Positions 1 to 9,960 of a DNA stretch of 64,000 nt are shown in pieces. The notes below the pieces were generated by a model. It saw only the letters and a list, made by a program, of their open reading frames with translations. It was not told where the DNA came from and ran no database searches. The stretch comes from Acidimicrobiia bacterium (GTDB taxonomy: Bacteria; Actinomycetota; Acidimicrobiia; Acidimicrobiales; Poriferisodalaceae). Positions within the stretch are counted from its first letter, which is position 1; every line of letters begins with the position of its first letter. The DNA is taken from positions 360,325 through 424,324 of the forward strand of contig JAJECP010000035.1 of assembly GCA_022821985.1 (NCBI GenBank). Reading direction: 5' to 3'. The position numbers and the translations under genes are program-made.

Positions 1-532
1 CGTCGCTGAACGCCCACCCTCGGAAGCCGCATTGTCTCTGCGGACCCCGATGCTTCAGCCCGCGTTGCCGGCCGCAGGCGTCGCCGAAGCCGTGATCGTC
101 ACAGTGACGGCCGAAGCCCGCGTCGAACCTGTCATACACGTCATCGGGACCGCCGGGGCCGTTGTGATGCACGCCCTCGATGATGAGATCGCGGCCGTTG
201 GGACCTGTGTTGGTCGAGTAGTCGAACCAGCCGTCGTCGTAGCCGTCATCGAATACGGCCTGCGCCGTTGCGATGACAGCGAGAACGAGCAGCGCTGTCA
301 ACGCAGCCGCAGATATGGCTGCCAGCAGCTTGAAGAAGGCCGGCAAGCGACGTGCCGACCTCGCCCACCTGCGAATCCGCCCGCTCTGCTTCTGCCCAGG
401 CATCGCAACAGCACCGGGCGGCGGATCGGCGTCGTCATTGGCACCGGCGGGTTCCTGCTCGCGGGCGTCAGCGCCTTGGCCGGGTGCCTCAGCGTTGTCG
501 GCACTGCCGTGCTCATCCGATGTGGCCGCCAT
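1..532 (-). CDS. Putative exported or membrane-anchored protein, 3' end cut by window edge
   Basis: An open frame on the minus strand runs from an ATG at 532 to the window edge without a stop (at least 177 codons). The first 50 or so residues are acidic and Gly/Ala/Pro-rich. They are followed by a basic stretch (RIRRWARSARR) and a hydrophobic segment (FKLLAAISAAALTALLVLAV) that could be a membrane anchor or late signal sequence. The part beyond is rich in Asp, Gly, His and aromatic residues (FDDGYDDGWFDY, then RFDAGFGRHCDDHGFGD). A second in-frame ATG at 403 would give a more conventional signal-peptide position. I do not recognise the family. Plus-strand frames in this stretch are Ala/Arg-rich shadows. 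Confidence 0.5.
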   Translation of the reverse strand, partial: MAATSDEHGSADNAEAPGQGADAREQEPAGANDDADPPPGAVAMPGQKQSGRIRRWARSARRLPAFFKLLAAISAAALTALLVLAVIATAQAVFDDGYDDGWFDYSTNTGPNGRDLIIEGVHHNGPGGPDDVYDRFDAGFGRHCDDHGFGDACGRQRGLKHRGPQRQCGFRGWAFSD

Positions 533-783
533 GATGCCGAAGATACTGCTGTCCCCGCGTGCGGAGGTGCGCGAGCGGCCTGTCGCGGGTTCGGCTGCGC
601 GGCGCCGCTGTCTCCTGACCCCGGCAAGTGCGCCGCTGCACCCTGCAAGCAAACTGCGGAAGTACCACGGGACACTGCGGACGCGACTTGTCAGCAGGTT
701 CTCCGAACCGAGCGCTGCTGCGGATCACCCGCAGCGGAAGCGAGCGCTTCAGGGGCACCCTCGGGGAAGTGAGGTCGATCCAG

Positions 784-1269
784 TCAGTCGGCAGCGAAAT
801 CGGCTGCCTCGGCACCGCTCGCTTGAACCAGTTCATCTGGCGTCAATTCGAAGACCGTGTCGGGTGTGCCCGCGGCGGCCCACACTGTGTCGTAGGCCAG
901 CAGCGCGCGGTCCACGACCGTTCGCAGCGGTCGAGCGTGGCCGAACGGTGGCGTCCCGCCGATCGCGTAGCCAGTGGCCTCCCGCACGCCATCGGCGTCA
1001 GCACGGCTGATCGCGCCTCCGAGCAGGTCGCCCAGTCGGGTGGCATCGACCCGGTTCGCACCGGAGGTCAATGCCAGCACCGGCTCACCGCCGCACAGGA
1101 ACACCAGCGATTTCACGATCTGGCCGAGCTCGCAGCCCACAGCGGCAGCCGCCTGCTCGGCAGTACGCGTGCCCTCAGGAAAGCGCAGGATCTCCGGTGT
1201 CAAGCCCAGCGCCTCGGCCCCCGCACGGAATCGCTCCCGAGCACCCGCTTTGCGCCCGCTGTCACTCAT
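784..1269 (-). CDS. ybaK: YbaK/EbsC-family aminoacyl-tRNA deacylase
   Basis: A YbaK/ProX-type editing protein of 161 residues, the usual size for a free-standing member. The family hydrolyses misacylated tRNA such as Cys-tRNA(Pro). Visible hallmarks are the N-terminal helix with RTAEQAAAAVGCELGQIVKSLVF (the Lys is the conserved catalytic-site Lys), the ALTSGANRVD strand, and the GYAIGGTPPFGH motif with its Gly-rich loop. The frame can be extended to a TTG at 1296, but the ATG at 1269 (MSDSGRKAG) gives the normal N-terminus. No obvious operon partner. Substrate specificity cannot be read from sequence alone. Confidence 0.88.
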   Translation of the reverse strand: MSDSGRKAGARERFRAGAEALGLTPEILRFPEGTRTAEQAAAAVGCELGQIVKSLVFLCGGEPVLALTSGANRVDATRLGDLLGGAISRADADGVREATGYAIGGTPPFGHARPLRTVVDRALLAYDTVWAAAGTPDTVFELTPDELVQASGAEAADFAAD

Positions 1270-1366
1270 CCACGGCAAGCTATCGAGCAGGGGCAAAGCT
1301 GCCTGCGTCAGCTCCGCAGGGTGCTGACGGGAATCGGGCGCGGCAGTATTGGTTGGCGTGCGGAAC

Positions 1367-1834
1367 TCAGCCGATGACGCCGCCGGCGCCGATCACGCCC
1401 GCGACGCTGAGCCAGATCGGCACCATGATGGACACGCCGATGCCCACGAGCCAGTAGTGGCGCACCCGCTGCGCCTTGCTGTCCTCGTCGCGCTGTGCGG
1501 CGAGCCCATCGACCTTCGTGTCGAGCTTGGCCACTGCGGTTTCGAGGCCGGTCACCCTGGCGTCCAGGCCGTCGACCTTGCTGTCGATCTTGCTGTCGAG
1601 CCGGTCGACTTTGGCTTCGAGTTTGGCGAGGTCGTCCTTGGTGGCGAACCGTGACAGCTCGGCCGTGAGGAAGTCCTTGGTGACGAACCGTGACAGCTCG
1701 GCGGTGAGGAAGTCCTTGGTGACCAGATCGGACAGCGGGGCGGGGGCGAGGCACGACATCAGGTACTCGGCGCGCTGCTCGTCGGTCTGCTCACGCAGCC
1801 AAGCGTAGATGCCCGAGCGGATCTCTTCAGACAC
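1367..1834 (-). CDS. Small coiled-coil protein with C-terminal membrane anchor
   Basis: A 155-residue protein. The GTG start at 1834 is preceded by GGAAGGA, whereas the longer frame upstream of it is low-complexity. After a short globular N-terminus (EEIRSGIYAWLREQTDEQRAEYLMSCL) comes a 13-residue unit, VTKDFLTAELSRF, duplicated in tandem. Next is a heptad-like region (LAKLEAKVDRLDSKIDSKVDGLDARVTGLETAVAKLDTKV), and then a hydrophobic tail (WLVGIGVSIMVPIWLSVAGVI) that probably spans the membrane. This layout resembles small DUF1640/Bdr-like coiled-coil membrane proteins of unknown role. No functional call is justified. Confidence 0.7.
   Translation of the reverse strand: MSEEIRSGIYAWLREQTDEQRAEYLMSCLAPAPLSDLVTKDFLTAELSRFVTKDFLTAELSRFATKDDLAKLEAKVDRLDSKIDSKVDGLDARVTGLETAVAKLDTKVDGLAAQRDEDSKAQRVRHYWLVGIGVSIMVPIWLSVAGVIGAGGVIG
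1646..1723. repeat. Tandem duplication of a 39-bp unit
   Basis: Two adjacent 39-bp copies (1646-1684 and 1685-1723) differ at one base and encode the duplicated 13 residues of the coiled-coil protein. The unit length is a multiple of three, so copy-number change would keep the frame. Confidence 0.85.
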
Positions 1835-2168
1835 GGCAGTCCTTCCATGGCGCTGACAGCGACAGAATCGAACCGTAGACACAGAAGCTCGATGCTTCCA
1901 AATGATTTTCAGAGGCTTCTGCGAGCTTGGCGGCGGTCTCTCGGGCGCTTGATCCCTCGATCTGCTCCGCTGTCGCCGAGTGAGCGGCAAGCCCTGCGAG
2001 CAAGTCCGCAAATTACCGGCAGGCCGCTGCTCGCAGTGCCCGGACACGGTCCGCAGACTCGCGGTTTTCAACACGGGTGCCGAGGCGTGCCGGACAGGAA
2101 GCTGCACGAGGCTGCCATCATGGGGAATCGGCCCGTGACCGGCGTTCGCAACGAGAGAGGCTGGTGAG
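1835..2168. other. Intergenic region, no convincing gene
   Basis: About 330 bases lie between the divergent coiled-coil gene and the methyltransferase gene. A plus-strand open frame (1847-2167) would encode an Arg/Ser/Pro-rich peptide with no recognisable fold and is not accepted. The region probably holds the promoters of both flanking genes, but no clear -35/-10 pair was found. Confidence 0.5.
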
Positions 2169-3617
<1,449 letters not shown>

Positions 3618-4944
3618 CGCGGTCACCGAGAATCTCGACCTGCCGGAGCTGCTGCGCGACTACTTGAGCCAGCTCGCCGACGCGAGCGAGTGCGACGCAG
3701 CGTTCGAGGTGCTGCGCTCGCTGACGGTCTGCGACCCAACTGTCGGATCGGGGGCGTTCCTGTTCGCGGCACTCGACGTCCTCGAACCGCTGTACGGCGA
3801 AGTGCTGGCACGAGCCGAAGAACTCGAGGCACGCGGTGCGCAGACGCCGTCGTTCCTGTCTGAGGCACGGACTCACCCGAGCAGCCGGTACTGGCTGCTG
3901 AAGACCATCTGCCTGCACAACCTGTTCGGCGTCGACATCATGCACGAGGCGCCCGAGATCGCCAAGCTGCGGCTGTTCCTGAAGCTCGCGGCCCAAGTCG
4001 AGCGAGTCGAAGACCTCGAACCGCTGCCCGACCTGGATTTCAACATCAAGTGCGGCAACCTGCTGGTGGGCATCGCCGACGAGGGCGATGCAGCCGAGCG
4101 GCTCGGCGGCGGTCAGCTCGACCTCGGCGGCACGCTGGCGAACATTGCCGCAGTTGCTGCCGCGGTGGCCGACGAGTACGGCTCATTCGTGGCTCAGCAG
4201 ACACAGGCCGGCACCCCCGACCACGCCGAGGCCAAGGCGCGGCTCGGGGCTCGCTTCGATGCCGCACGGACCGATTGCAACCGCCTGCTTCACCGTCTGC
4301 GCCACGAAGACGGCGATCTGGATGACTGGGTGACCTCGCACCAGCCGTTCCACTGGTTCGCGGAGTTCCCGAGCGTGTGGCGCCACGGCGGCTTCGACGT
4401 GATCATCGGCAATCCCCCCTATATCAAGACCTCCAAGGTCACGGCATACCGATGGCTCGGCTACCAAGCCCAGAAATGCCCCGATCTCTACGCCGTCTGC
4501 ATGGAGCGAGCAGCCACCCTGCTCAACGACAACGGCCGCTTCGCCATGATCGTCATGCACTCGCTCTGCTTCAGCCGTCAGTTCGCATCTCTACGGGGTC
4601 AGATGCGCCGATCATTGCCAAAGATGTGGGTGTCTTCCTTCGCGAGAAGGCCCGACAGTCTGTTCGCTGGCGCAGCAGCGGTGCGGAATTCGATCGCCAT
4701 CGGGTCCAAGGCCGATTCGAAATCGGTTGTCGGGTGGCACGGTTCGTGCATCCGACGATGGTCGCCCGAAATGAGGGCATCTCTGTTCTCACGGCTCGAG
4801 TTCCAAGCATCGTCACCTGTCCTCGAATCGGCCGTCGATCCTTCCCAGTGGCCCTTCGTCGAAGATCAGCGGCTGATCAGCGCAATGACACAACTGGTCA
4901 TGAGAGAGGCTGAGTTCAGGAACTCAACAGTGGCGTCATCTGAG

Positions 4945-4960
4945 ATGGTTAGTTCCAAGG
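4945..4960. repeat. Left terminal inverted repeat of the IS982-family element
   Basis: Sixteen bases, ATGGTTAGTTCCAAGG, exact inverse complement of 5949-5964. Confidence 0.85.
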
Positions 4961-5037
4961 GGTGGGGTCCGCCGTTGGTGGGGTGAGGGTGTCCAAGCTC
5001 GGGGTGTAGTCACGCTTCGATCTTGGAGGTTCTCGGC

Positions 5038-5946
5038 ATGGGCCCGGACTTGGACACCCTCGCGACTGCACTGTATGTGAGGATCGACGATTTGTTGGCC
5101 GACGAGCCGTGGCTGGCGCCGCGGCGGCCCGAGGTGGGGTTCGCGCCGATGCTGTCGGACGCGGAGCTGGTCACCCTGGCGGTGATCTCGGCGCTGCTGG
5201 GGTTCGACAACGAGTCGCAGTTCGTGCGCTACGCGCACGCGCATCTGCGGCCGTGGTTCCCGTACCTGCCCGAGCGGGCGGGGTTCAACAAGCGGCTGCG
5301 GGCCGCAGCGGCGATGATCGCCGGGGTCATGGGGCGCCTCGCGCGCGAGTGCGACTCGTGGCACGACGACATCTGGCTGGCCGACTCCACGCCGGTCGAG
5401 TGCGGACGCAGCCGCGCCACCCAGCAGCGCTCCGGGCTGGCCGGGTGGGCGCAATACGGGTACTGCGCGTCGCATTCGCGCTGGTTCTGGGGCCTGCGGC
5501 TGCACCTGGTCGCCACCCCCGCAGGGCTGCCCGTCGCGTTCGCCCTGGCCGACGCGAAAGCCGACGAACGCGACGTCTGCGCCGACATGATCGCCGCGGC
5601 CGGCATCGCCCGAGCGGGCCAGACCCTCATCGCCGACAAGGGCTACCGCAGCACCGACTTCGAGACCGGCCTCAACAGCACAGGCATCACCCTCATCCGG
5701 CCCGCCACCCGATCCGAGACCCCACGGCCCGGCGCCGCCCTGCTGCGGCCCCTGCGCCAGATCATCGAATCGATCAACTGGACCCTCAAAGGCCAGCTCA
5801 CCCTCGAACGCCACAACGCACGCACCCGCCCCGGCGTCGCCGCCCGCGTCGGCACCCGGCTCCTCGCCCTCACCGCCGCCATCTGGCACAACCAGACCAC
5901 CCACCGGCCCGGCCCCCCACGCACGCTCACCCCATACGACCACTAG
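5038..5946 (+). CDS. IS982-family DDE transposase
   Basis: A 302-residue transposase that cuts and moves the surrounding element. The ATG at 5038 is preceded by GGAGG ten bases upstream; a TTG at 5023 is the alternative. Family hallmarks are PMLSDAELVTLAVISALLGF and a HAHLRPWFPYLP block, then the DDE-domain motifs WLADSTPVECGRSR, AEYGYCASHSRWFWGLRLHL-like text, FALADAKADERDV, LIADKGY and IIESINWTLKGQL, ending in ALTAAIWHN. The length is normal, with no frameshift or stop. The gene is Arg/Pro/GC-rich like the host and fills nearly the whole element. Confidence 0.93.
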   Translation: MGPDLDTLATALYVRIDDLLADEPWLAPRRPEVGFAPMLSDAELVTLAVISALLGFDNESQFVRYAHAHLRPWFPYLPERAGFNKRLRAAAAMIAGVMGRLARECDSWHDDIWLADSTPVECGRSRATQQRSGLAGWAQYGYCASHSRWFWGLRLHLVATPAGLPVAFALADAKADERDVCADMIAAAGIARAGQTLIADKGYRSTDFETGLNSTGITLIRPATRSETPRPGAALLRPLRQIIESINWTLKGQLTLERHNARTRPGVAARVGTRLLALTAAIWHNQTTHRPGPPRTLTPYDH

Positions 5947-5948
5947 AA

Positions 5949-5964
5949 CCTTGGAACTAACCAT
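5949..5964. repeat. Right terminal inverted repeat of the IS982-family element
   Basis: CCTTGGAACTAACCAT, exact inverse complement of the left end, followed by the CTGAG target duplicate at 5965-5969. Confidence 0.85.
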
Positions 5965-5969
5965 CTGAG

Positions 5970-6509
5970 CGGGGCTTGGGGTACAAGACGACTGCTCTCT
6001 ATCAACTGGGTGTGTTCGTCGACGAGCCGCCGACAGTTGACCCTGTGACGCGCGAGCCTGCATCGACGACAAGCGCGCGAACTGGTTGGCTTCATTTCTC
6101 GACAGCTGCCGAGCGCGACTTGGCACTGGTCGCTCTGGCGGGCCGATGGGGCTACTTGTGGTGGTTGACGTACTCGGACGAGTTCCATGTCACCCGCGGC
6201 ACGCTTGCAGCGTTTCCAGGTGACATCGAACGGCTGGCCAGTCGCCTTGAATCGGCAGGCAACCCCGCCGCGGGTGACATGGAACTCGAGATGCTATTGG
6301 CGCTGTCAAGGACGCTTCAAGATGAGATGCCCAAGCACATCGCCTGGACGAAAAAGGCCGGCGTTGACGTTGGGCGCTACAACATGGCGAAGCTGCGGCA
6401 CCTCACCGACCGGGCCGATTGGCTTCTGGCCAGGGCTTGGGGCATCGAAGATTCGTTCGAGGCCGCTGGGTTGCTGCGCGACCGCATGATCTTCGGCAAC
6501 AAGGACTAA
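5970..6509 (+). pseudogene. C-terminal remnant of the Eco57I/PglX-type methyltransferase
   Basis: The open frame resumes immediately after the target duplication (RGLGYKTTALYQLGVFVDEPP) and runs to a TAA at 6507-6509. It contains TGWLHFSTAAERDLALVALAG, WWLTYSDEFHVTRGTLAAFPG and a helical C-terminus (YNMAKLRHLTDRADWLLARAWG) typical of the end of large methylases of this type. It has no start or ribosome site of its own; a TTG at 5976 merely opens the frame. Counting 2169-6509 less 1025 bases (IS plus one duplicate) and less one AGCC unit gives exactly 1104 codons with the stop, supporting a single original gene. Confidence 0.82.
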
Positions 6510-6514
6510 TCGGC

Positions 6515-9500
6515 GTGCCGCTGATTCTCGACAACATCGAGGCGACGCTCGAAGCCGAGCTGCTACGCACCCTGGCGTCGTCGCGTCGGCTCGACGCTGC
6601 CGTCGGCTACTTCGACCTGCGCGGGTGGCGGCTGATCGCCGATGCCGTCGACGCCATGCCCGATCCCGCGGCCACGCACAGCCCCAAGGCGCGGATCCTC
6701 ATCGGCATCGCCGAGGCGCCGCGCGACGAGATGCGGCGCGCCGCATCTGGGCGTGAACCGGCGCGCACCGACAACCAGACCGCAGCACGGCTCACTGACG
6801 CCGCGGTCGCCGAATGGAGAGCACAGCTCGAGGTGGGCGTGCCGACCGCCGACGACGAGGCGGCATTGCGGCGACTGCGGCAACAGATCGCATCCGGCGC
6901 GGTGCAGCTGCGGCTGCACACGGCCCACCGGCTGCACGCCAAGCTCTACCTCTGCCATCGCAGCGACACCGCGGCGCCCCGAGTCGGCTACGTGGGCTCG
7001 TCGAATCTGACTGCGGCCGGGCTGCGCTCCCAGGGGGAGCTCAACACCGACGTGCTCGACACCGACGCCACAGCGAAGCTCGCCGCATGGTTCGAGCACC
7101 GCTGGGACGACCGCTTCACTGTGCCGGTCGAACCGCAGATCGCCGAGATCATCGAGCGCTCGTGGGCAGCACCCGATCCGCTCGACCCGTACCTCGTGTA
7201 CCTCAAGATGGCCTATCACCTGTCCAAAGAGGCGCGGGATGGCTTGGTGCAGTTCGGCCTGCCGGCCTCCATGGAGGCCGAACTGCTGGCATTCCAGACC
7301 GCAGCCACCAAGATCGCTGCGCGGATCGTGATGGCCAAGGGCGGGGCGATGATCGGCGACGTAGTCGGCCTCGGCAAGACCCTCGTCGGCACGGCCGTCG
7401 CCCGACTGCTCCAAGAAGAACACGGGTTCGAGACGCTCGTGGCCTGCCCGAAGAACCTCGTACCGATGTGGCGCGACTACCTGCACCGCTACGAAGTCCG
7501 CGGCAGAGCGGTATCGCTGTCGATGGTGCACCGCGAGCTGCCCGACGCCCGGCGCCACCGGCTGGTGATCATCGACGAGGCCCACAACCTGCGCAACGAG
7601 CGCCGACGCGACCATCAGGCGCTGCGCGCCTACATCGCCGACAACGACTCGCGGGCGCTGCTGCTCAGCGCCACGCCCTACAACAAGGGCTTCGACGACC
7701 TCGCGGCACAGCTGGCGCTGTTCATCAAGCCCGACGACGACGTGGGCCTGCGGCCCGAGCGGGCCATCGCCGAGCATCGCGAAGGCGCCGCCGACTTCGA
7801 GTATCGCCTCGGCGGGCGGCGCCTGACGAGCCTCGCAGCATTCAGGAAGTCTGATCATCTTGACGACTGGCAGGCGCTGCTGTCGCAGTACTTGGTGCGG
7901 CGGACCCGGGCGTTCGTGGAAGAGAACTATGCCCGAGCCGACGAAGACGGGCGCCGCTGCCTCACCTTCGGCAACGGCGAGCGCTTCTATTTCCCGCGCC
8001 GGACGCCGGTGCCCGTCGACCGCGACCTCGCCGGCGACGATGCCGCTGCGCCGATGGCCGACGACGATACGTTGGACGCCATCAGGAGCCTCAGCCTGCC
8101 GCGCTACCGGCTGGGCGACTACCTGCGCCACCGCTACCAGCCAGCCGACGACGCCGAGCAGCAGCTTGTCGACGATCTGCGAAACGCAGGCCGCGGGAAC
8201 CTCTCGGGCTTCACCCGGATCATGATGTACAAGCGGCTGTCGTCTTCGGGGCCGGCGTACCTGGCGACACTTCGCCGGCACCGTCTGCGCAACTTGGTCG
8301 CGCTGCACGCCCTCGACACCGGCCAGCCAGTGCCCGTCGGGCCGGTCGGCAATCACATCTGGGAAGCCGACGCACGGTGGGACAGCGACCGTCTCGACGC
8401 CGACGAGGACTACTACGAGCCGGCCGAAGGGCCCAGCGACAGGAAGCGCGGCGCCGGGCCGGGTGCTGCTGGTGCGCTCGTCGCCGACCCGAGCCTGCCA
8501 GCGCGGCGTGCCTACGACGAGCTGCGTGCCGCGAACCCGGCACGGGTGCGCTGGGTGCTCGCACAAGCGTTCCTGCCGGATCTGCGTGACGACCTGCTCG
8601 CCGACACCGAGGCGATCGCTGGAATGCTCGGGCGCTACGGCACCTGGGACCCTGCCCGCGATGGCAAGCTGGCCGCGCTCGCACGCATCGTCAGCGACCT
8701 CCATCCCAACGAGAAGGTGCTGGTGTTCACCGAGTCTGCCGACACGGCCGGCTACGTCGCTGCCGAACTGGAGCGCCGGGGCATCGGCGCAGCAGGCGCA
8801 GTCACCGGTGACTCGCCCGACCCGAGTCTGCAGGCCCGCAGGTTCTCACCGCGTTCGAGCCGGGCGCCAAGCGTGGAAGCCGGCGAGGAGCTGCGAGTGC
8901 TCGTGTCCACCGATGTGCTGTCGGAAGGGCAGAACCTGCAGGATGCACGCATCGTGGTCAACTACGACCTTCCTTGGGCCGTGGTGAGGCTGGTGCAGCG
9001 AGCCGGTCGGGTGGATCGCATCGGGCAGGCGGCATCGGAGGTGCTGGTGTATTCGCTGCTGCCCGCAGGAAGAATCGAAGACGAGATCCGGCTCAGGGAG
9101 CGGATCCGAGACCGGTTGGCGGAGTCGGCCGCCTTGCTCGGGTCAGACGAGCAGTTCTTCGGCGATGCATCCGAACGTCGCACCATCGCTGCCCTCTACG
9201 ACGAACACTCCGATTTCCGCATCGACGGTAACGGCGAGGATGTGGATCCGGTGTCGATGGCCTATGAGATCTGGCGTCATGCCACCCAGGAGCATCCCGA
9301 TCTGGCGGACACGGCCGCCAAGCTGCCGAACGTCGTCTATGCGACCAAGGAAGCGGATTCATCCGGGCAAAATGCGGGTACGGTCATCGTGCATTCGCGC
9401 ACCGTCACTGGCAGCGACGCCTTCGCGGCGGTGGAGGCCAGCACAGCGCAGGCACGCCGCGTCACCCCCCAAGAGGCATTGCGGCGCGTCCGGTGCGAAC

Positions 9501-9895
9501 CCACGACCCCGTCGGCACCGCGCCTTCACAACCACCACGAGCTGGTGACGGCAGCGCTCGGAGGCCCGCTGCACGCGGCATCAGGACGCACCATCACCTC
9601 CCTGCAAGGTGTGCGGGCCAAGGTGTGGAACACGCTGCACAGCCACATGCGATCATTCGACGACAACCTGCTGTTCAGCGCCGAAGAGCTGTCGCAGGCG
9701 CACGACTTGATCAACGAGAGCCCGCTGCTGGAGTCGGCCACACAACGGCTTGCGAACGCCGTGCGCGACCGATCGCCAATCGACCTCGCTGCGCTGGTAG
9801 TGGACCTCTGGCGCGACGGCAGGCTGTGCGAACCGCCGCCGCGCAACGACGACGATGCCGCGCCGTCGATCATCTGCTCCATGGGTCTGCACTGA
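6515..9895 (+). CDS. PLD-domain/SNF2-type helicase of a restriction-like defence module
   Basis: A 1126-residue intact protein. The GTG start lies five bases after the methyltransferase stop, so the two form an operon. The N-terminal third holds a phospholipase D-type nuclease signature: HAKLYL near residue 140 and GSSNLTAAGL near 164. A superfamily-2 helicase follows with Walker A DVVGLGKT (about 285), DEAHNLRN (about 354), a LLLSATPYNKG motif, and a C-terminal helicase domain with VLVFTES (about 735), STDVLSEGQNLQ (about 798) and QRAGRVDRIGQ (about 828). PLD-helicase plus large adenine methylase pairs resemble restriction or DISARM/BREX-like systems. The nuclease and motor survive while the methylase is broken, so the module may be inactive, or dangerous if it needs methylation for self-protection. 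Confidence 0.85.
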   Translation: MPLILDNIEATLEAELLRTLASSRRLDAAVGYFDLRGWRLIADAVDAMPDPAATHSPKARILIGIAEAPRDEMRRAASGREPARTDNQTAARLTDAAVAEWRAQLEVGVPTADDEAALRRLRQQIASGAVQLRLHTAHRLHAKLYLCHRSDTAAPRVGYVGSSNLTAAGLRSQGELNTDVLDTDATAKLAAWFEHRWDDRFTVPVEPQIAEIIERSWAAPDPLDPYLVYLKMAYHLSKEARDGLVQFGLPASMEAELLAFQTAATKIAARIVMAKGGAMIGDVVGLGKTLVGTAVARLLQEEHGFETLVACPKNLVPMWRDYLHRYEVRGRAVSLSMVHRELPDARRHRLVIIDEAHNLRNERRRDHQALRAYIADNDSRALLLSATPYNKGFDDLAAQLALFIKPDDDVGLRPERAIAEHREGAADFEYRLGGRRLTSLAAFRKSDHLDDWQALLSQYLVRRTRAFVEENYARADEDGRRCLTFGNGERFYFPRRTPVPVDRDLAGDDAAAPMADDDTLDAIRSLSLPRYRLGDYLRHRYQPADDAEQQLVDDLRNAGRGNLSGFTRIMMYKRLSSSGPAYLATLRRHRLRNLVALHALDTGQPVPVGPVGNHIWEADARWDSDRLDADEDYYEPAEGPSDRKRGAGPGAAGALVADPSLPARRAYDELRAANPARVRWVLAQAFLPDLRDDLLADTEAIAGMLGRYGTWDPARDGKLAALARIVSDLHPNEKVLVFTESADTAGYVAAELERRGIGAAGAVTGDSPDPSLQARRFSPRSSRAPSVEAGEELRVLVSTDVLSEGQNLQDARIVVNYDLPWAVVRLVQRAGRVDRIGQAASEVLVYSLLPAGRIEDEIRLRERIRDRLAESAALLGSDEQFFGDASERRTIAALYDEHSDFRIDGNGEDVDPVSMAYEIWRHATQEHPDLADTAAKLPNVVYATKEADSSGQNAGTVIVHSRTVTGSDAFAAVEASTAQARRVTPQEALRRVRCEPTTPSAPRLHNHHELVTAALGGPLHAASGRTITSLQGVRAKVWNTLHSHMRSFDDNLLFSAEELSQAHDLINESPLLESATQRLANAVRDRSPIDLAALVVDLWRDGRLCEPPPRNDDDAAPSIICSMGLH

Positions 9896-9960
9896 GCCTC
9901 CGACACCGCTGGCGATGAGAGGCTGGAGCAGCTCGGAGCACGGACGGCTCTGCGACCGTG

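Larger units (their letters stand above)
4945..5964 (+). mobile_element. IS982-family insertion sequence, complete
   Basis: A 1020-bp element with one intact transposase gene. Perfect 16-bp terminal inverted repeats (ATGGTTAGTTCCAAGG at 4945-4960, its complement at 5949-5964) are flanked by a 5-bp direct repeat CTGAG (4940-4944 and 5965-5969). ATCTGAG also occurs on both sides, so the exact tip is uncertain by two bases. Deleting 4945-5969 rejoins the methyltransferase frame exactly (SSE|RGLGYKTTALYQLG), which shows the element landed in a coding gene. The clean termini and intact transposase suggest a recent event. Confidence 0.9.

Noticed and set aside
1847..2167. Plus-strand ORF of 106 codons before the methylase gene
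   Set aside because: Arg/Pro/Ser-rich, no fold or homology recognised, overlaps the likely promoter region.
4945..5964. Assignment of the IS to the IS5 family
   Set aside because: The transposase text (PMLSDAELVTLAVI, HAHLRPWFPYLP, ADSTPVECGRSR) is of the IS982 type, and the 1-kb size agrees.
6563..8704. Long antisense open frame (713 codons) over the helicase gene
   Set aside because: A GC-rich shadow: the plus strand carries complete PLD and helicase motifs, the antisense product has none.
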